In this document: positions 13,392 to 19,709 of the stretch, in pieces
How positions within the stretch are numbered: position 1 is the stretch's first letter
Layout: every line of letters starts with the position of its first letter
Assembly (NCBI GenBank): GCA_947624465.1
Contig: CANQKJ010000014.1
Span: 1-19,709 of the forward strand
Reading direction: 5' to 3'
From: an uncultured Oscillospiraceae bacterium
Lineage (GTDB): Bacteria > Bacillota > Clostridia > Oscillospirales > Oscillospiraceae
Length of the DNA stretch: 19,709 bases
Position numbers and translations under genes: made by a program
Notes under the pieces: model-generated
Told to the model about the DNA's origin: nothing
What the model saw: only the letters and a program-made list of their open reading frames with translations
The model's database searches: none

Positions 13392-13405
13392 CGGAAGCGC
13401 TTACA
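13392..13405. promoter_or_regulatory. Possible CcpA cre site upstream of the flavoenzyme gene
   Basis: CGGAAGCGCTTACA matches 12 of 14 positions of the Gram-positive cre consensus TGWAARCGYTWNCW, including the AAGCGCTT core. It lies 12 bases after the hydrolase stop and 29 bases before the flavoenzyme ATG. If real it would repress the flavoenzyme in the presence of preferred sugars. Confidence 0.4.
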
Positions 13406-13434
13406 TATCACCATCAGGAAAGGAAGGATCCCCT

Positions 13435-15459
13435 ATGAGCAAGTTCCCCCATCTGTTCGAGCCACTGAAGATCAACGACAAGTACACCATGAAGAACCGC
13501 ATCACCGCCGCTCCCATGGCCTTCGCCCTCATCGCCTGCGACCCGGAGGCCAGCGAGAAGTCCTTCCGCAAGCTGGAGGCCCCCGCCCGTGGCGGCGACG
13601 CCATCGTCAGCGTGGGCGAGCTGGACGTGAACTTCAAGGACGCGGTGCGCATCCCCCTGCCCCCGGTGGACTTCACCGAGGAGAACAGCTATCCCGTCCA
13701 GCGGGTGGGCGAGTACGCCCGGCGCATCCACAAGCACGGGGCCATCGCCCTGCTGGAGCTGTGCCACTGCGGCGCCGAGAAGATGCCCTTTGACGAGACC
13801 CAGGAGGCCATCGGCCCCAACGACGAGGTCCGCCCCAGCGGCGTCCACGTCCGGGCCATGACCAAGGATGACATGGATCGCATCGCCAATGACTTCGTCA
13901 TCTGCTCCAAATTCGCCAAAAACGCCGGGTACGACGGCATCGTCATCCACGGCGGCCACGGCTTCATCTTTACCCAGTACCTGTCCTCCACCTACAACAA
14001 GCGCACCGACGAGTACGGCGGCAGCCTGGAGAACCGGGCCCGGTTCCCCATCCAGATTTTGAAGGGCATCCGGGAGGCCATGGGCAAGGACTTCATCATC
14101 GAGCTGCGCCTCAGCGGCGACGACCTCTACCGGGACGAGCGCCACGGCGTCACCCCCGAGGAGACCGGTATGTTCGCCCATATGCTGGAGGGCATCGTGG
14201 ACCTGATCCAGATCTCCGTGGGCATCTACTACGACGCGGTGGAGACCCACCAGTTCTCCTCCATGTTCGTGCCCCACGGGGTGAACCGCTCCATCTCCGC
14301 CATTGTGAAGAAGTACACCTCCCTGCCGGTGGGCGTCATCGGCGGCATCAACTCCCCCGAGCAGATGGAGGAGATCATTGCCACCGGCCAGGCGGACTAC
14401 ATCAGCCTGGGCCGCCAGAGCCTGGCCGACCCCCAGCTGGCCAACAAGGCCATGAACGGCGAGGAGGACCGCATCCGCCGGTGCCTGCGGTGCTTCAAGT
14501 GCTTCCCCGGCTCCCCGGAGGAGGGCTACAAGGACCTGCCCTTCACCAGCAACGAGCTGGCCCGGCACGTGGGCGCCTGCACCATCAACCCCCTGGCCAA
14601 CCTGCCCTTCGACCCCTGGGAGCTGAAACCCGCCACGGCCAGCCGGAAGGTGCTGGTGGCGGGCGGCGGCGTGGCCGGTATGCAGGCCGCCATGACCGCG
14701 GCAGACCGGGGCCACAAGGTCATCCTGTGCGAGCAGGGAGACAAGCTGGGCGGCCTGCTGTTCTTCACCGACGTGGACACCGACAAGCCCGACCTGCGCA
14801 ACTTCAAGGACATGATGATCCGGGAGGTGGAGCGCCGGGACATCGACGTGCGTCTGAACACCGCCGTCACCCCGGAGCTGCTGAAGGAGACCGCCCCCGA
14901 CGAGCTCATCATCGCCGTGGGCTCCCTGCCCAGCCATCCGCCCATCCCCGGCATTGAGAACGCCGTCCAGTCCCTGGAGGCCTATAAGGGCAATGTGGTC
15001 CCCGGCAGGAACGTCATCATGATCGGCGGCGGCCTTATCGGCGCGGAACAGGGCCTGTTCCTGGCCAAGACCGGCCACCACGTCACCGTGGTGGAGATGC
15101 TCCCCCGGGTGGCCAACGAAGCCTACGGTATGTACCGGGAGGCCCTGGCCCGGGAGATCGCCAAAGAGGGCATGGAGCTGTACGAGAACACCCGCTGCCT
15201 GGAGATCGGCAGGGACTATGTGAAGGTCCAGCTGCCTGACGGCCAGGAGAGGACCCTCCACGGCGACACGGTGCTGTACGCTCTGGGCATGAAGGCCGTC
15301 CCCAGCCAGGAGCTGGCCGACGCCGCCCGGGCCGCCGGCATCCGCGTCCAGGTCATCGGCGACGCCATCAAGCCCGGCAAGGTGGATCAGGCCACCCGCA
15401 CCGGCTATCTGGCCGCCGTGTCCATCGCCGCGGCGGAGGAGCTTCCCGCCGAGGCATAA
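13435..15459 (+). CDS. Old-Yellow-Enzyme/2,4-dienoyl-CoA reductase-type flavin, Fe-S oxidoreductase
   Basis: A 674-residue protein with the three-part layout of enoate and dienoyl-CoA reductases. An FMN TIM barrel (1-345) carries the family segment GGHGFIFTQYLSSTYN followed by KRTDEYGGSLENRARF. An Fe-S region has Cys350, 353, 356 and 382. FAD/NAD Rossmann domains follow, with VAGGGVAGMQ (about 407-416) and MIGGGLIGAE. It should transfer electrons from NAD(P)H through FAD and 4Fe-4S to FMN and reduce an activated C=C bond. Relatives include FadH, clostridial 2-enoate reductase, FldZ and the bile-acid enzymes BaiCD/BaiH. The substrate cannot be told. GGAAAGGAAGG precedes the ATG. The gap between Cys356 and Cys382 (25 residues) is longer than the usual 11-12. 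Confidence 0.9.
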   Translation: MSKFPHLFEPLKINDKYTMKNRITAAPMAFALIACDPEASEKSFRKLEAPARGGDAIVSVGELDVNFKDAVRIPLPPVDFTEENSYPVQRVGEYARRIHKHGAIALLELCHCGAEKMPFDETQEAIGPNDEVRPSGVHVRAMTKDDMDRIANDFVICSKFAKNAGYDGIVIHGGHGFIFTQYLSSTYNKRTDEYGGSLENRARFPIQILKGIREAMGKDFIIELRLSGDDLYRDERHGVTPEETGMFAHMLEGIVDLIQISVGIYYDAVETHQFSSMFVPHGVNRSISAIVKKYTSLPVGVIGGINSPEQMEEIIATGQADYISLGRQSLADPQLANKAMNGEEDRIRRCLRCFKCFPGSPEEGYKDLPFTSNELARHVGACTINPLANLPFDPWELKPATASRKVLVAGGGVAGMQAAMTAADRGHKVILCEQGDKLGGLLFFTDVDTDKPDLRNFKDMMIREVERRDIDVRLNTAVTPELLKETAPDELIIAVGSLPSHPPIPGIENAVQSLEAYKGNVVPGRNVIMIGGGLIGAEQGLFLAKTGHHVTVVEMLPRVANEAYGMYREALAREIAKEGMELYENTRCLEIGRDYVKVQLPDGQERTLHGDTVLYALGMKAVPSQELADAARAAGIRVQVIGDAIKPGKVDQATRTGYLAAVSIAAAEELPAEA

Positions 15460-15489
15460 CAGGCGCCGCAGCAACCGAATACGTCAGGC

Positions 15490-15523
15490 GGGAGGCGCGC
15501 CCGGACGGGCGCGCCTCCCTCTT
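15490..15523 (+). terminator. Terminator after the flavoenzyme gene
   Basis: A perfect 13-base stem GGGAGGCGCGCCC / GGGCGCGCCTCCC with a GGAC loop, followed by TCTTT. It ends the hydrolase-flavoenzyme unit. Confidence 0.85.
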
Positions 15524-15548
15524 TGCCCGCGCGGACCGGCGGAAACTG

Positions 15549-15577
15549 TTGCGCCCGGCGGCAAATCATGATATAAT
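15549..15577 (+). promoter_or_regulatory. Promoter of the ATP-grasp/PHP/deacetylase operon
   Basis: TTGCGC (15549-15554), a 17-base spacer, then perfect TATAAT (15572-15577). The predicted start near 15584 makes the in-frame ATG at 15587 almost leaderless and favours the ATG at 15617. Confidence 0.75.
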
Positions 15578-15616
15578 TACCGGGATATGGCATCACATCG
15601 GAAAGCCGGGGGAATT

Positions 15617-16723
15617 ATGCGGACAGTGGTCATCACGGACGGGAAATACCGCGCCACCGTGGCGGCGGCGCGGGCGCTGGGCCGCGCCGGTTACCGGGTG
15701 GTCGTCGCCCAGACCAGAGGGGACTGCCCCCTGACGCCTCCGGTGTTCACCTCCCGTTTTGTCTCCGAGACCCGGTGGATCGACGGCTCGGTCTCCGACG
15801 GAGACTACCCCGGCCGCCTTCTGGCCCTGCTGGCGGAGTACGGCCACCCGGTCCTCCTGTGCGGCGGGGCGGTCACGCTGAACGCGGTGGCCGCCCGGCG
15901 GGAGCGGTTCGCCTCCGTCTGCGATTTCCTCATCTCCCCGCCCGCGGTGCTGGATCAGCTCAACGACAAGGAGGCCGTCCACCGCCGCTGCGGGGAGCTG
16001 GGCATCCCCGTGCCCAGGCAGTACCGGGGGACGCCGGACGCCTACCCGGTGGTGATCAAGCCCCACTGCGGGGAGAAGTTCGGCCTGAAGGCCAGAGACC
16101 GCTACGCCGTGGCCCGCGGGCGGGAGGAGTATGAGCGGTGTCTGGCGGCCATGGAGCGCTGGGACCCCGCGCCCCTGGTCCAGGAGAAGGTGGAGGGGGA
16201 CGGCGCCGGGGCCAGTCTGCTGCTGGACCGGGACAGCCGCCTGATCGGCGCCATCTGCCACCGGCGCATCCGGGAGTACCCCGCCTCCGGCGGGCCTTCC
16301 ACCTGCTGTGAGAGCTTTTACGACGAGGCCATGATCGACACGGCCGCCCGCCTCCTCCGGTCCTTCCGGTTCTCCGGCCTGGCCATGGTGGAGTTCAAGG
16401 GCCCCTGCGTGCTGGAGGTCAACCCCCGCATCTGGGGCAGCTTTCCCCTGACGGACTGCGCCAAAAGCCCCTTGGCGGTCCGCTATGCCCAGGCCGCCGC
16501 CGGCGGGGAGGTCGTCTACGCCCCCGGGGACTATGAGACCGGCGTTCGGATGCGGTTCACCCTCAACGACGCCGCCGCCTGTCTCGACTATCTGCGCCAC
16601 GGAAGGCCGGGGATGCTCCTGGGCGGCGCGGCCGACCTCTTCCGGGCCAGAGAGGCCCTGGCCGCAAAGGACGACCCCGCCCCCCTGCGCCGGTACCTTC
16701 GGAACACGCTGCTGAGGAGGTAG
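15617..16723 (+). CDS. ATP-grasp ligase, unknown substrate
   Basis: A 368-residue protein. An N-terminal Rossmann-like part starts RTVVITDGKYRATVAAARAL. The ATP-grasp core follows: YPVVIKPHCGEKFG with the ATP-binding Lys148, the hinge PAPLVQEKVEGDGAGAS (about 185-200), and the metal-binding pair VEF (Glu259) and LEVNPRIWGS (Glu267, Asn269). These are the features of the carbamoyl-phosphate-synthase-like ATP-grasp group, which activates a carboxylate as acyl phosphate and joins it to an amine or thiol. The substrate is unknown. The start at 15617 has CGGGGGAA upstream. An alternative ATG at 15587 sits at the predicted transcript start. First gene of a three-gene operon, 2 bases before the PHP gene, which points to a shared pathway with the PHP and deacetylase enzymes. 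Confidence 0.85.
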   Translation: MRTVVITDGKYRATVAAARALGRAGYRVVVAQTRGDCPLTPPVFTSRFVSETRWIDGSVSDGDYPGRLLALLAEYGHPVLLCGGAVTLNAVAARRERFASVCDFLISPPAVLDQLNDKEAVHRRCGELGIPVPRQYRGTPDAYPVVIKPHCGEKFGLKARDRYAVARGREEYERCLAAMERWDPAPLVQEKVEGDGAGASLLLDRDSRLIGAICHRRIREYPASGGPSTCCESFYDEAMIDTAARLLRSFRFSGLAMVEFKGPCVLEVNPRIWGSFPLTDCAKSPLAVRYAQAAAGGEVVYAPGDYETGVRMRFTLNDAAACLDYLRHGRPGMLLGGAADLFRAREALAAKDDPAPLRRYLRNTLLRR

Positions 16724-16725
16724 CC

Positions 16726-17442
16726 ATGGAGCTGAAACTGGACCTGCACATCCACTCCTGCCGCTCCCCCGACGGACGTATGCGCCTGGAGGAGATCGTC
16801 TCCCGCGCCAGGGCGGCGGGGCTCCGGGGAGCGGCGGTCTGCGACCACGACCTGGTCCTGACCGACCCGCCGGAGTTCCCGGACTTCCTGCTGATCCCCG
16901 GGATCGAAGTCTCCACCGGGGAGGGGCACCTGCTGGGCCTGTTCGTCACGGAGCCGGTGGAGACAAAGGACTTCCGGCAGGCGGCGGAGGCCATCCATGC
17001 CCAGGGGGGGCTGGCGGTGCTGGCCCACCCCTTCGAGCATCTCCGGGAGGGATCCCGGCTCCTCCCCCTGGTCCCCTGTCTGGACGGCATGGAGGTGTGG
17101 AACAGCCGGGCGGAGCGGAAAAATCCCCGTGCCAACGCCATGGCGGCGGAGTTCGCGGCGGCCCACGGGCTGCGGCCCTTCGCCGGCAGCGACGCCCACG
17201 TCCCCCAGGAGGTGGGCGCCGGCTATGTGACCGTGGAGGCGGAGGGCCTCACCCCGGAGGCGGTCAAGGCCGCCCTGCTGGCGGGGAACGCCAGGGTCTC
17301 CGGGCGGCGCAGTCCCGCCCGGTACGCGGCCGCCAGCCAGCTCACCAGGCGCAAAAAAAGCGGGGCCTCCCCGGCCTCGTATCTGAAATGGGCGCTGTTC
17401 GCCCTGAAGTGCTGCGCCCAGGACCTTTTGAACAGGAGCTGA
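16726..17442 (+). CDS. PHP-domain metal-dependent phosphoesterase
   Basis: A 238-residue protein with a complete PHP metal site: His8 and His10 (DLHIHS), Asp40/His41 (VCDHD), Glu61 (PGIEVS), His101 (LAHPFEH), and Asp156/His158 (GSDAH). This resembles the YciV/TrpH-like single-domain group that hydrolyses phosphoesters such as nucleotide or sugar phosphates with three metal ions. The C-terminal 45 residues are basic (TRRKKSGASPASYLKWALF), with a slightly hydrophobic stretch that could touch the membrane. AGGAGG lies at the end of the ATP-grasp gene 5 bases ahead of the ATG. The next gene starts 6 bases after the stop. Substrate unknown. The operon suggests it acts on a phosphorylated glycan or envelope precursor. 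Confidence 0.88.
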   Translation: MELKLDLHIHSCRSPDGRMRLEEIVSRARAAGLRGAAVCDHDLVLTDPPEFPDFLLIPGIEVSTGEGHLLGLFVTEPVETKDFRQAAEAIHAQGGLAVLAHPFEHLREGSRLLPLVPCLDGMEVWNSRAERKNPRANAMAAEFAAAHGLRPFAGSDAHVPQEVGAGYVTVEAEGLTPEAVKAALLAGNARVSGRRSPARYAAASQLTRRKKSGASPASYLKWALFALKCCAQDLLNRS

Positions 17443-17448
17443 GAGAAG

Positions 17449-18732
17449 ATGTCCCTCATCGTAAAGATCGGCAAAAAGGGCAAGCAGTTTTTGAAGAAGT
17501 ATATCCTGCCCCCGGCGGTGTGCAGCCTCAGCTATACCCGCCGGCTGGAGCGGGTCAAGACCGCCCGGCGCGTCTGCGCCATGACCTTTGACGACGGCCC
17601 CATGGACCTGCCCGCCGCGCCGGACCGTTTCGGGGGCAGGTCCCTGACCGACGTGCTGCTGGACACCCTGGCGGAGTTCGGGGCCAAAGGGACCTTCGAC
17701 GTGGTGGGCGACACCGGCGAAAACTATCCCGACGAGGCCGGCAAGCCCGGCAGCGCCGCCTGGGGCGGCGTCCGGTACGACCACTACCCCGACATCCATC
17801 AGGACGACAGGGGCGGCGCGGTCCACAACGACCGGCTCATCCGCCGGATGCTGGACGAGGGCCACCAGATCACCAGCCACGGCTACCGCCACATCATCTT
17901 CGGCAAAAAGCCCTTCGTCTACGGCAGGCGGGTATACCTGGGGACGGTAGACAGGGCTGTGGAGGACCTTCAGAAGCTGGACAGGCTCATGGAGGAGCGC
18001 TATCACTACCGGCTGACCATGCACCGCCCGCCCCACTATGTGGACCAGATGCAGGACGGCTTCACCAGCTACGATGTGTGCGACCGCATGGGCTACCAGT
18101 ATCTCGCCGCCTCCTTCGACGGGGCGGGCTGGCTGCCCTCCGTCCTCACCGACCCTGACGCCGCCCTGGAGGCCGAGGTCAACGCCATGGTGGAGCCTAT
18201 GCGCAAAGCGCTGGAGCAGGACCCGGACTTCTTCCGCGGCCAGATCATCTTCCAAAAGGACGGCTACAACATGGCCAGGCGCACCCCGGTGGCCTTCGGC
18301 CTGCGGAAGCAGCTGGAGCTGCTGCGGCAGTACGGCTATCAGGTGGTCACGGCCCGGGAGCTTGTGGAGGAAAGCCCCTTTGCCGACGTGGGCAGGGACG
18401 ACCCTCTCTTTGAGAAGCTGGCCGATCTGCAGACGAGGCGGGCCGTCGTGTACTCCGACAACTGCCTGCGGCTGGACGCCCCCATGACCCAGGGAGAGCT
18501 GGCCATGCTCCTGTGCCCCAGGGAGGAGGCCATAGACCGGCGCTGGGCCATGATCCGCAGGACCGGCAGGCGGGCCCACCCCTATGCCGGCGCCATGGAG
18601 TGGTGCGCGGAACAGAGCCTGCTGGAAAAGGACGCCAGGCCGGACGCCCCGGTCGCCGCCCTCCCGGAGGGGCGTTTCCTCCCCACCGCCGACTTCACCC
18701 GCCGCGGCGTCTACACGGCCTATCAGGGCTGA
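17449..18732 (+). CDS. NodB-type polysaccharide deacetylase with a degenerate SLH-like C-terminus
   Basis: A 427-residue protein. The NodB homology domain shows the catalytic TFDDGP motif (46-51, with the base and metal Asp residues), the metal-binding SHGYRH motif (143-148) and a motif-3-like HRPPH. This family removes N-acetyl groups from peptidoglycan or exopolysaccharide amino sugars. An insertion (about residues 88-128) separates the first two motifs and is rich in Asp/Gly/Tyr. The last 90 residues (RLDAPMTQGELAMLL, HPYAGAMEWCAEQSLL, FLPTADFTRRGVY) look like a worn S-layer-homology repeat, which would bind cell wall polymers. The N-terminus is basic with a weak hydrophobic stretch (about 18-28) but no clear signal peptide. 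Third gene of the operon, with AGGAG overlapping the PHP stop. Confidence 0.85.
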   Translation: MSLIVKIGKKGKQFLKKYILPPAVCSLSYTRRLERVKTARRVCAMTFDDGPMDLPAAPDRFGGRSLTDVLLDTLAEFGAKGTFDVVGDTGENYPDEAGKPGSAAWGGVRYDHYPDIHQDDRGGAVHNDRLIRRMLDEGHQITSHGYRHIIFGKKPFVYGRRVYLGTVDRAVEDLQKLDRLMEERYHYRLTMHRPPHYVDQMQDGFTSYDVCDRMGYQYLAASFDGAGWLPSVLTDPDAALEAEVNAMVEPMRKALEQDPDFFRGQIIFQKDGYNMARRTPVAFGLRKQLELLRQYGYQVVTARELVEESPFADVGRDDPLFEKLADLQTRRAVVYSDNCLRLDAPMTQGELAMLLCPREEAIDRRWAMIRRTGRRAHPYAGAMEWCAEQSLLEKDARPDAPVAALPEGRFLPTADFTRRGVYTAYQG

Positions 18733-18767
18733 ATCCGCCCGGGTATGGAAGGGACGAGTATACGGAC

Positions 18768-18808
18768 AAAAGGGAAGCGCCGCGTTCGCGGCGCTTCCCT
18801 TTTTGGCG
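18768..18808. terminator. Bidirectional terminator between the deacetylase and the kinase
   Basis: A perfect palindrome AAAAGGGAAGCGCCGCG / CGCGGCGCTTCCCTTTT around TT, followed by T on the plus strand. The A-run on its left supplies T residues on the minus strand. It ends both the rightward operon and the convergent kinase gene, which stops at 18814. Confidence 0.9.
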
Positions 18809-18813
18809 CGGAT

Positions 18814-19709
18814 TCAGCGGTTCCCGCTGAATACCTCCCGCAGGAGAGCCATCATCTTTTCCACATCGACGGGCTTTGCCAGATATCCGTTCATCCCCGT
18901 CTCCATGGCCCGCTCCCGGTCCTCCTCAAAGGCGTTGGCGGTCATGGCGATGATGGGCAGCTCGGACAGGGCCGGGTCGCCCAGGGAGCGGATGGCCCGG
19001 GTGGCCGCGTAGCCGTCCATGACGGGCATTTGGATGTCCATCAGGATCAGGTCGTAGTGGCCGGCTCCGGAGCTGCAGACCATATCGCAGGCCGCCTGAC
19101 CGTTTTCGGCGCACTCCACCCGGAAGCCCGCCTCCTCCAACAGCTCGGCGGCGATCTCCCGGTTGAGTTCGTTGTCCTCGGCCAGCAGGATGCGTTTGCC
19201 CGCGAAGCAGTCCTCCGCCGGGGCGGGGCCATGGGAGGCGGACGTCTCCCCGACGCGGCCCAGGTTTTTCTCCAGGGTGCGGTGAAGGTCGGAGGCGAAA
19301 AGCGGCTTGCTGATGAAGCCGGTGACCCCGGCCTGCCGGGCCTCCTCCTCGATGTCGGACCAGTCGTAGGCGGACATGAGGATGATGGGCGAGTCGTCCC
19401 CCACGATCTTTCGGATCTCCCGGACGGTCTCCACGCCGTTCATCCCGGGCATGGCCCAATCCACGATGTAGACCTCGAAGGGATCGGCCAGCTCGATGGC
19501 CTCGGCGGTGCGGACCACCGCCTCCTTGCCCGACAGGGTCCACTCGGCCCGCATACCGATCTGCCGGAGCATCTTGGACACGCTCTGGCAGCTGACCATG
19601 TCGTCGTCCACCACCAGCCCCCGCAGGCCGCTGAGCTCGGCGATGGGGCCCATCTCCTGGTGCTCGGCGGTGAAGCGCAGCTCCAGATTCACGGTAAAGG
19701 TGGTGCCCT
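18814..19709 (-). CDS. Hybrid histidine kinase, C-terminal part with two receiver domains (5' end outside window)
   Basis: The minus-strand frame is open to the window edge. The first visible residues, GTTFTVNLELRF, are the typical end of a histidine-kinase HATPase domain, so this is the tail of a kinase and not a free-standing regulator starting at the GTG near 19692. Receiver 1 runs from LVVDDD through the phosphoacceptor Asp in IVDWAMPGMNG, LMSAYD and SKPL. Receiver 2 runs from LLAEDNELNREIA through LMDIQMPVMDGYAA, AMTANAF and AKPV. Both carry the conserved acidic pocket, phosphoacceptor Asp, Thr/Ser and Lys, so both should accept phosphate. There is no output domain after receiver 2, so signal transfer must go to a separate partner. 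Sensor input unknown. Confidence 0.92.
   Translation of the reverse strand, partial: GTTFTVNLELRFTAEHQEMGPIAELSGLRGLVVDDDMVSCQSVSKMLRQIGMRAEWTLSGKEAVVRTAEAIELADPFEVYIVDWAMPGMNGVETVREIRKIVGDDSPIILMSAYDWSDIEEEARQAGVTGFISKPLFASDLHRTLEKNLGRVGETSASHGPAPAEDCFAGKRILLAEDNELNREIAAELLEEAGFRVECAENGQAACDMVCSSGAGHYDLILMDIQMPVMDGYAATRAIRSLGDPALSELPIIAMTANAFEEDRERAMETGMNGYLAKPVDVEKMMALLREVFSGNR

Noticed and set aside
13414..15474. 686-codon minus-strand open frame opposite the flavoenzyme
   Set aside because: It mirrors the whole flavoenzyme gene and is low in complexity (Gly/Val/Asp/His repeats); the plus strand has unmistakable motifs.
15617..18732. Calling the ATP-grasp/PHP/deacetylase operon a known capsule or RiPP cluster
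   Set aside because: No precursor peptide, glycosyltransferase, flippase or transporter is present in the window.

Overview
The window reads as ordinary chromosome from a GC-rich, low-G+C-lineage-type Bacillota, most likely an Oscillospirales gut anaerobe of the Flavonifractor/Lawsonibacter/Intestinimonas kind. This rests on the strongly GC-biased codon use, AGGAGG-type ribosome binding sites, TTGACA/TATAAT promoters with 17-base spacers, a CIRCE-controlled groESL operon, Gram-positive type LexA boxes, and the protein families present (DUF5684, BmrU-like lipid kinase, SpoVK/CbbX-like AAA ATPase). The genus is inference. There is no prophage, IS element, CRISPR array or plasmid function. Genes are densely packed on both strands.

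Left part (1-5123). A two-gene NfeD/SPFH membrane operon runs leftward off the window. Divergent from it, an RNA methyltransferase (THUMP + Rossmann) and a diacylglycerol-kinase-type lipid kinase form a rightward pair. Then comes groES-groEL with a good promoter, a perfect CIRCE operator, a second degenerate CIRCE-like site upstream and a strong terminator.

Middle part (5124-11800). A leftward mini-operon encodes a small zinc-ribbon protein (apparently with an ACG start), a small charged protein and a sigma-region-4-like DNA-binding protein. Divergent from it are tRNA-Thr(TGT) and tRNA-Tyr(GTA) under a consensus promoter. They are followed by about 530 bases without a credible gene that hold a structured repeat and a LexA-box-bracketed promoter with no recognisable target. 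Next are an alpha/beta hydrolase, a convergent protein that may be a diverged ThyX relative, and a zinc-ribbon/TM/Ig-like/SH3b envelope protein whose 3' end is tandemly duplicated (82 bp). Then follow an AAA ATPase and tRNA-Leu(CAA), the latter followed by a second copy of the structured repeat.

Right part (11801-19709). A DUF5684 membrane protein, a PldB-like hydrolase and an Old-Yellow-Enzyme-type flavin/Fe-S reductase (with a possible cre site) are followed by a tight operon of ATP-grasp ligase, PHP phosphoesterase and NodB-type polysaccharide deacetylase, and then by the 3' part of a hybrid histidine kinase with two receiver domains.

The items most worth a second look are the SOS-box promoter with no gene behind it, the tRNA-trailing repeat family, the ACG-start zinc-ribbon gene, the 82-bp tandem duplication, the ThyX-like protein without the RHR motif, the ATP-grasp/PHP/deacetylase operon, and promoters built into intergenic hairpins.
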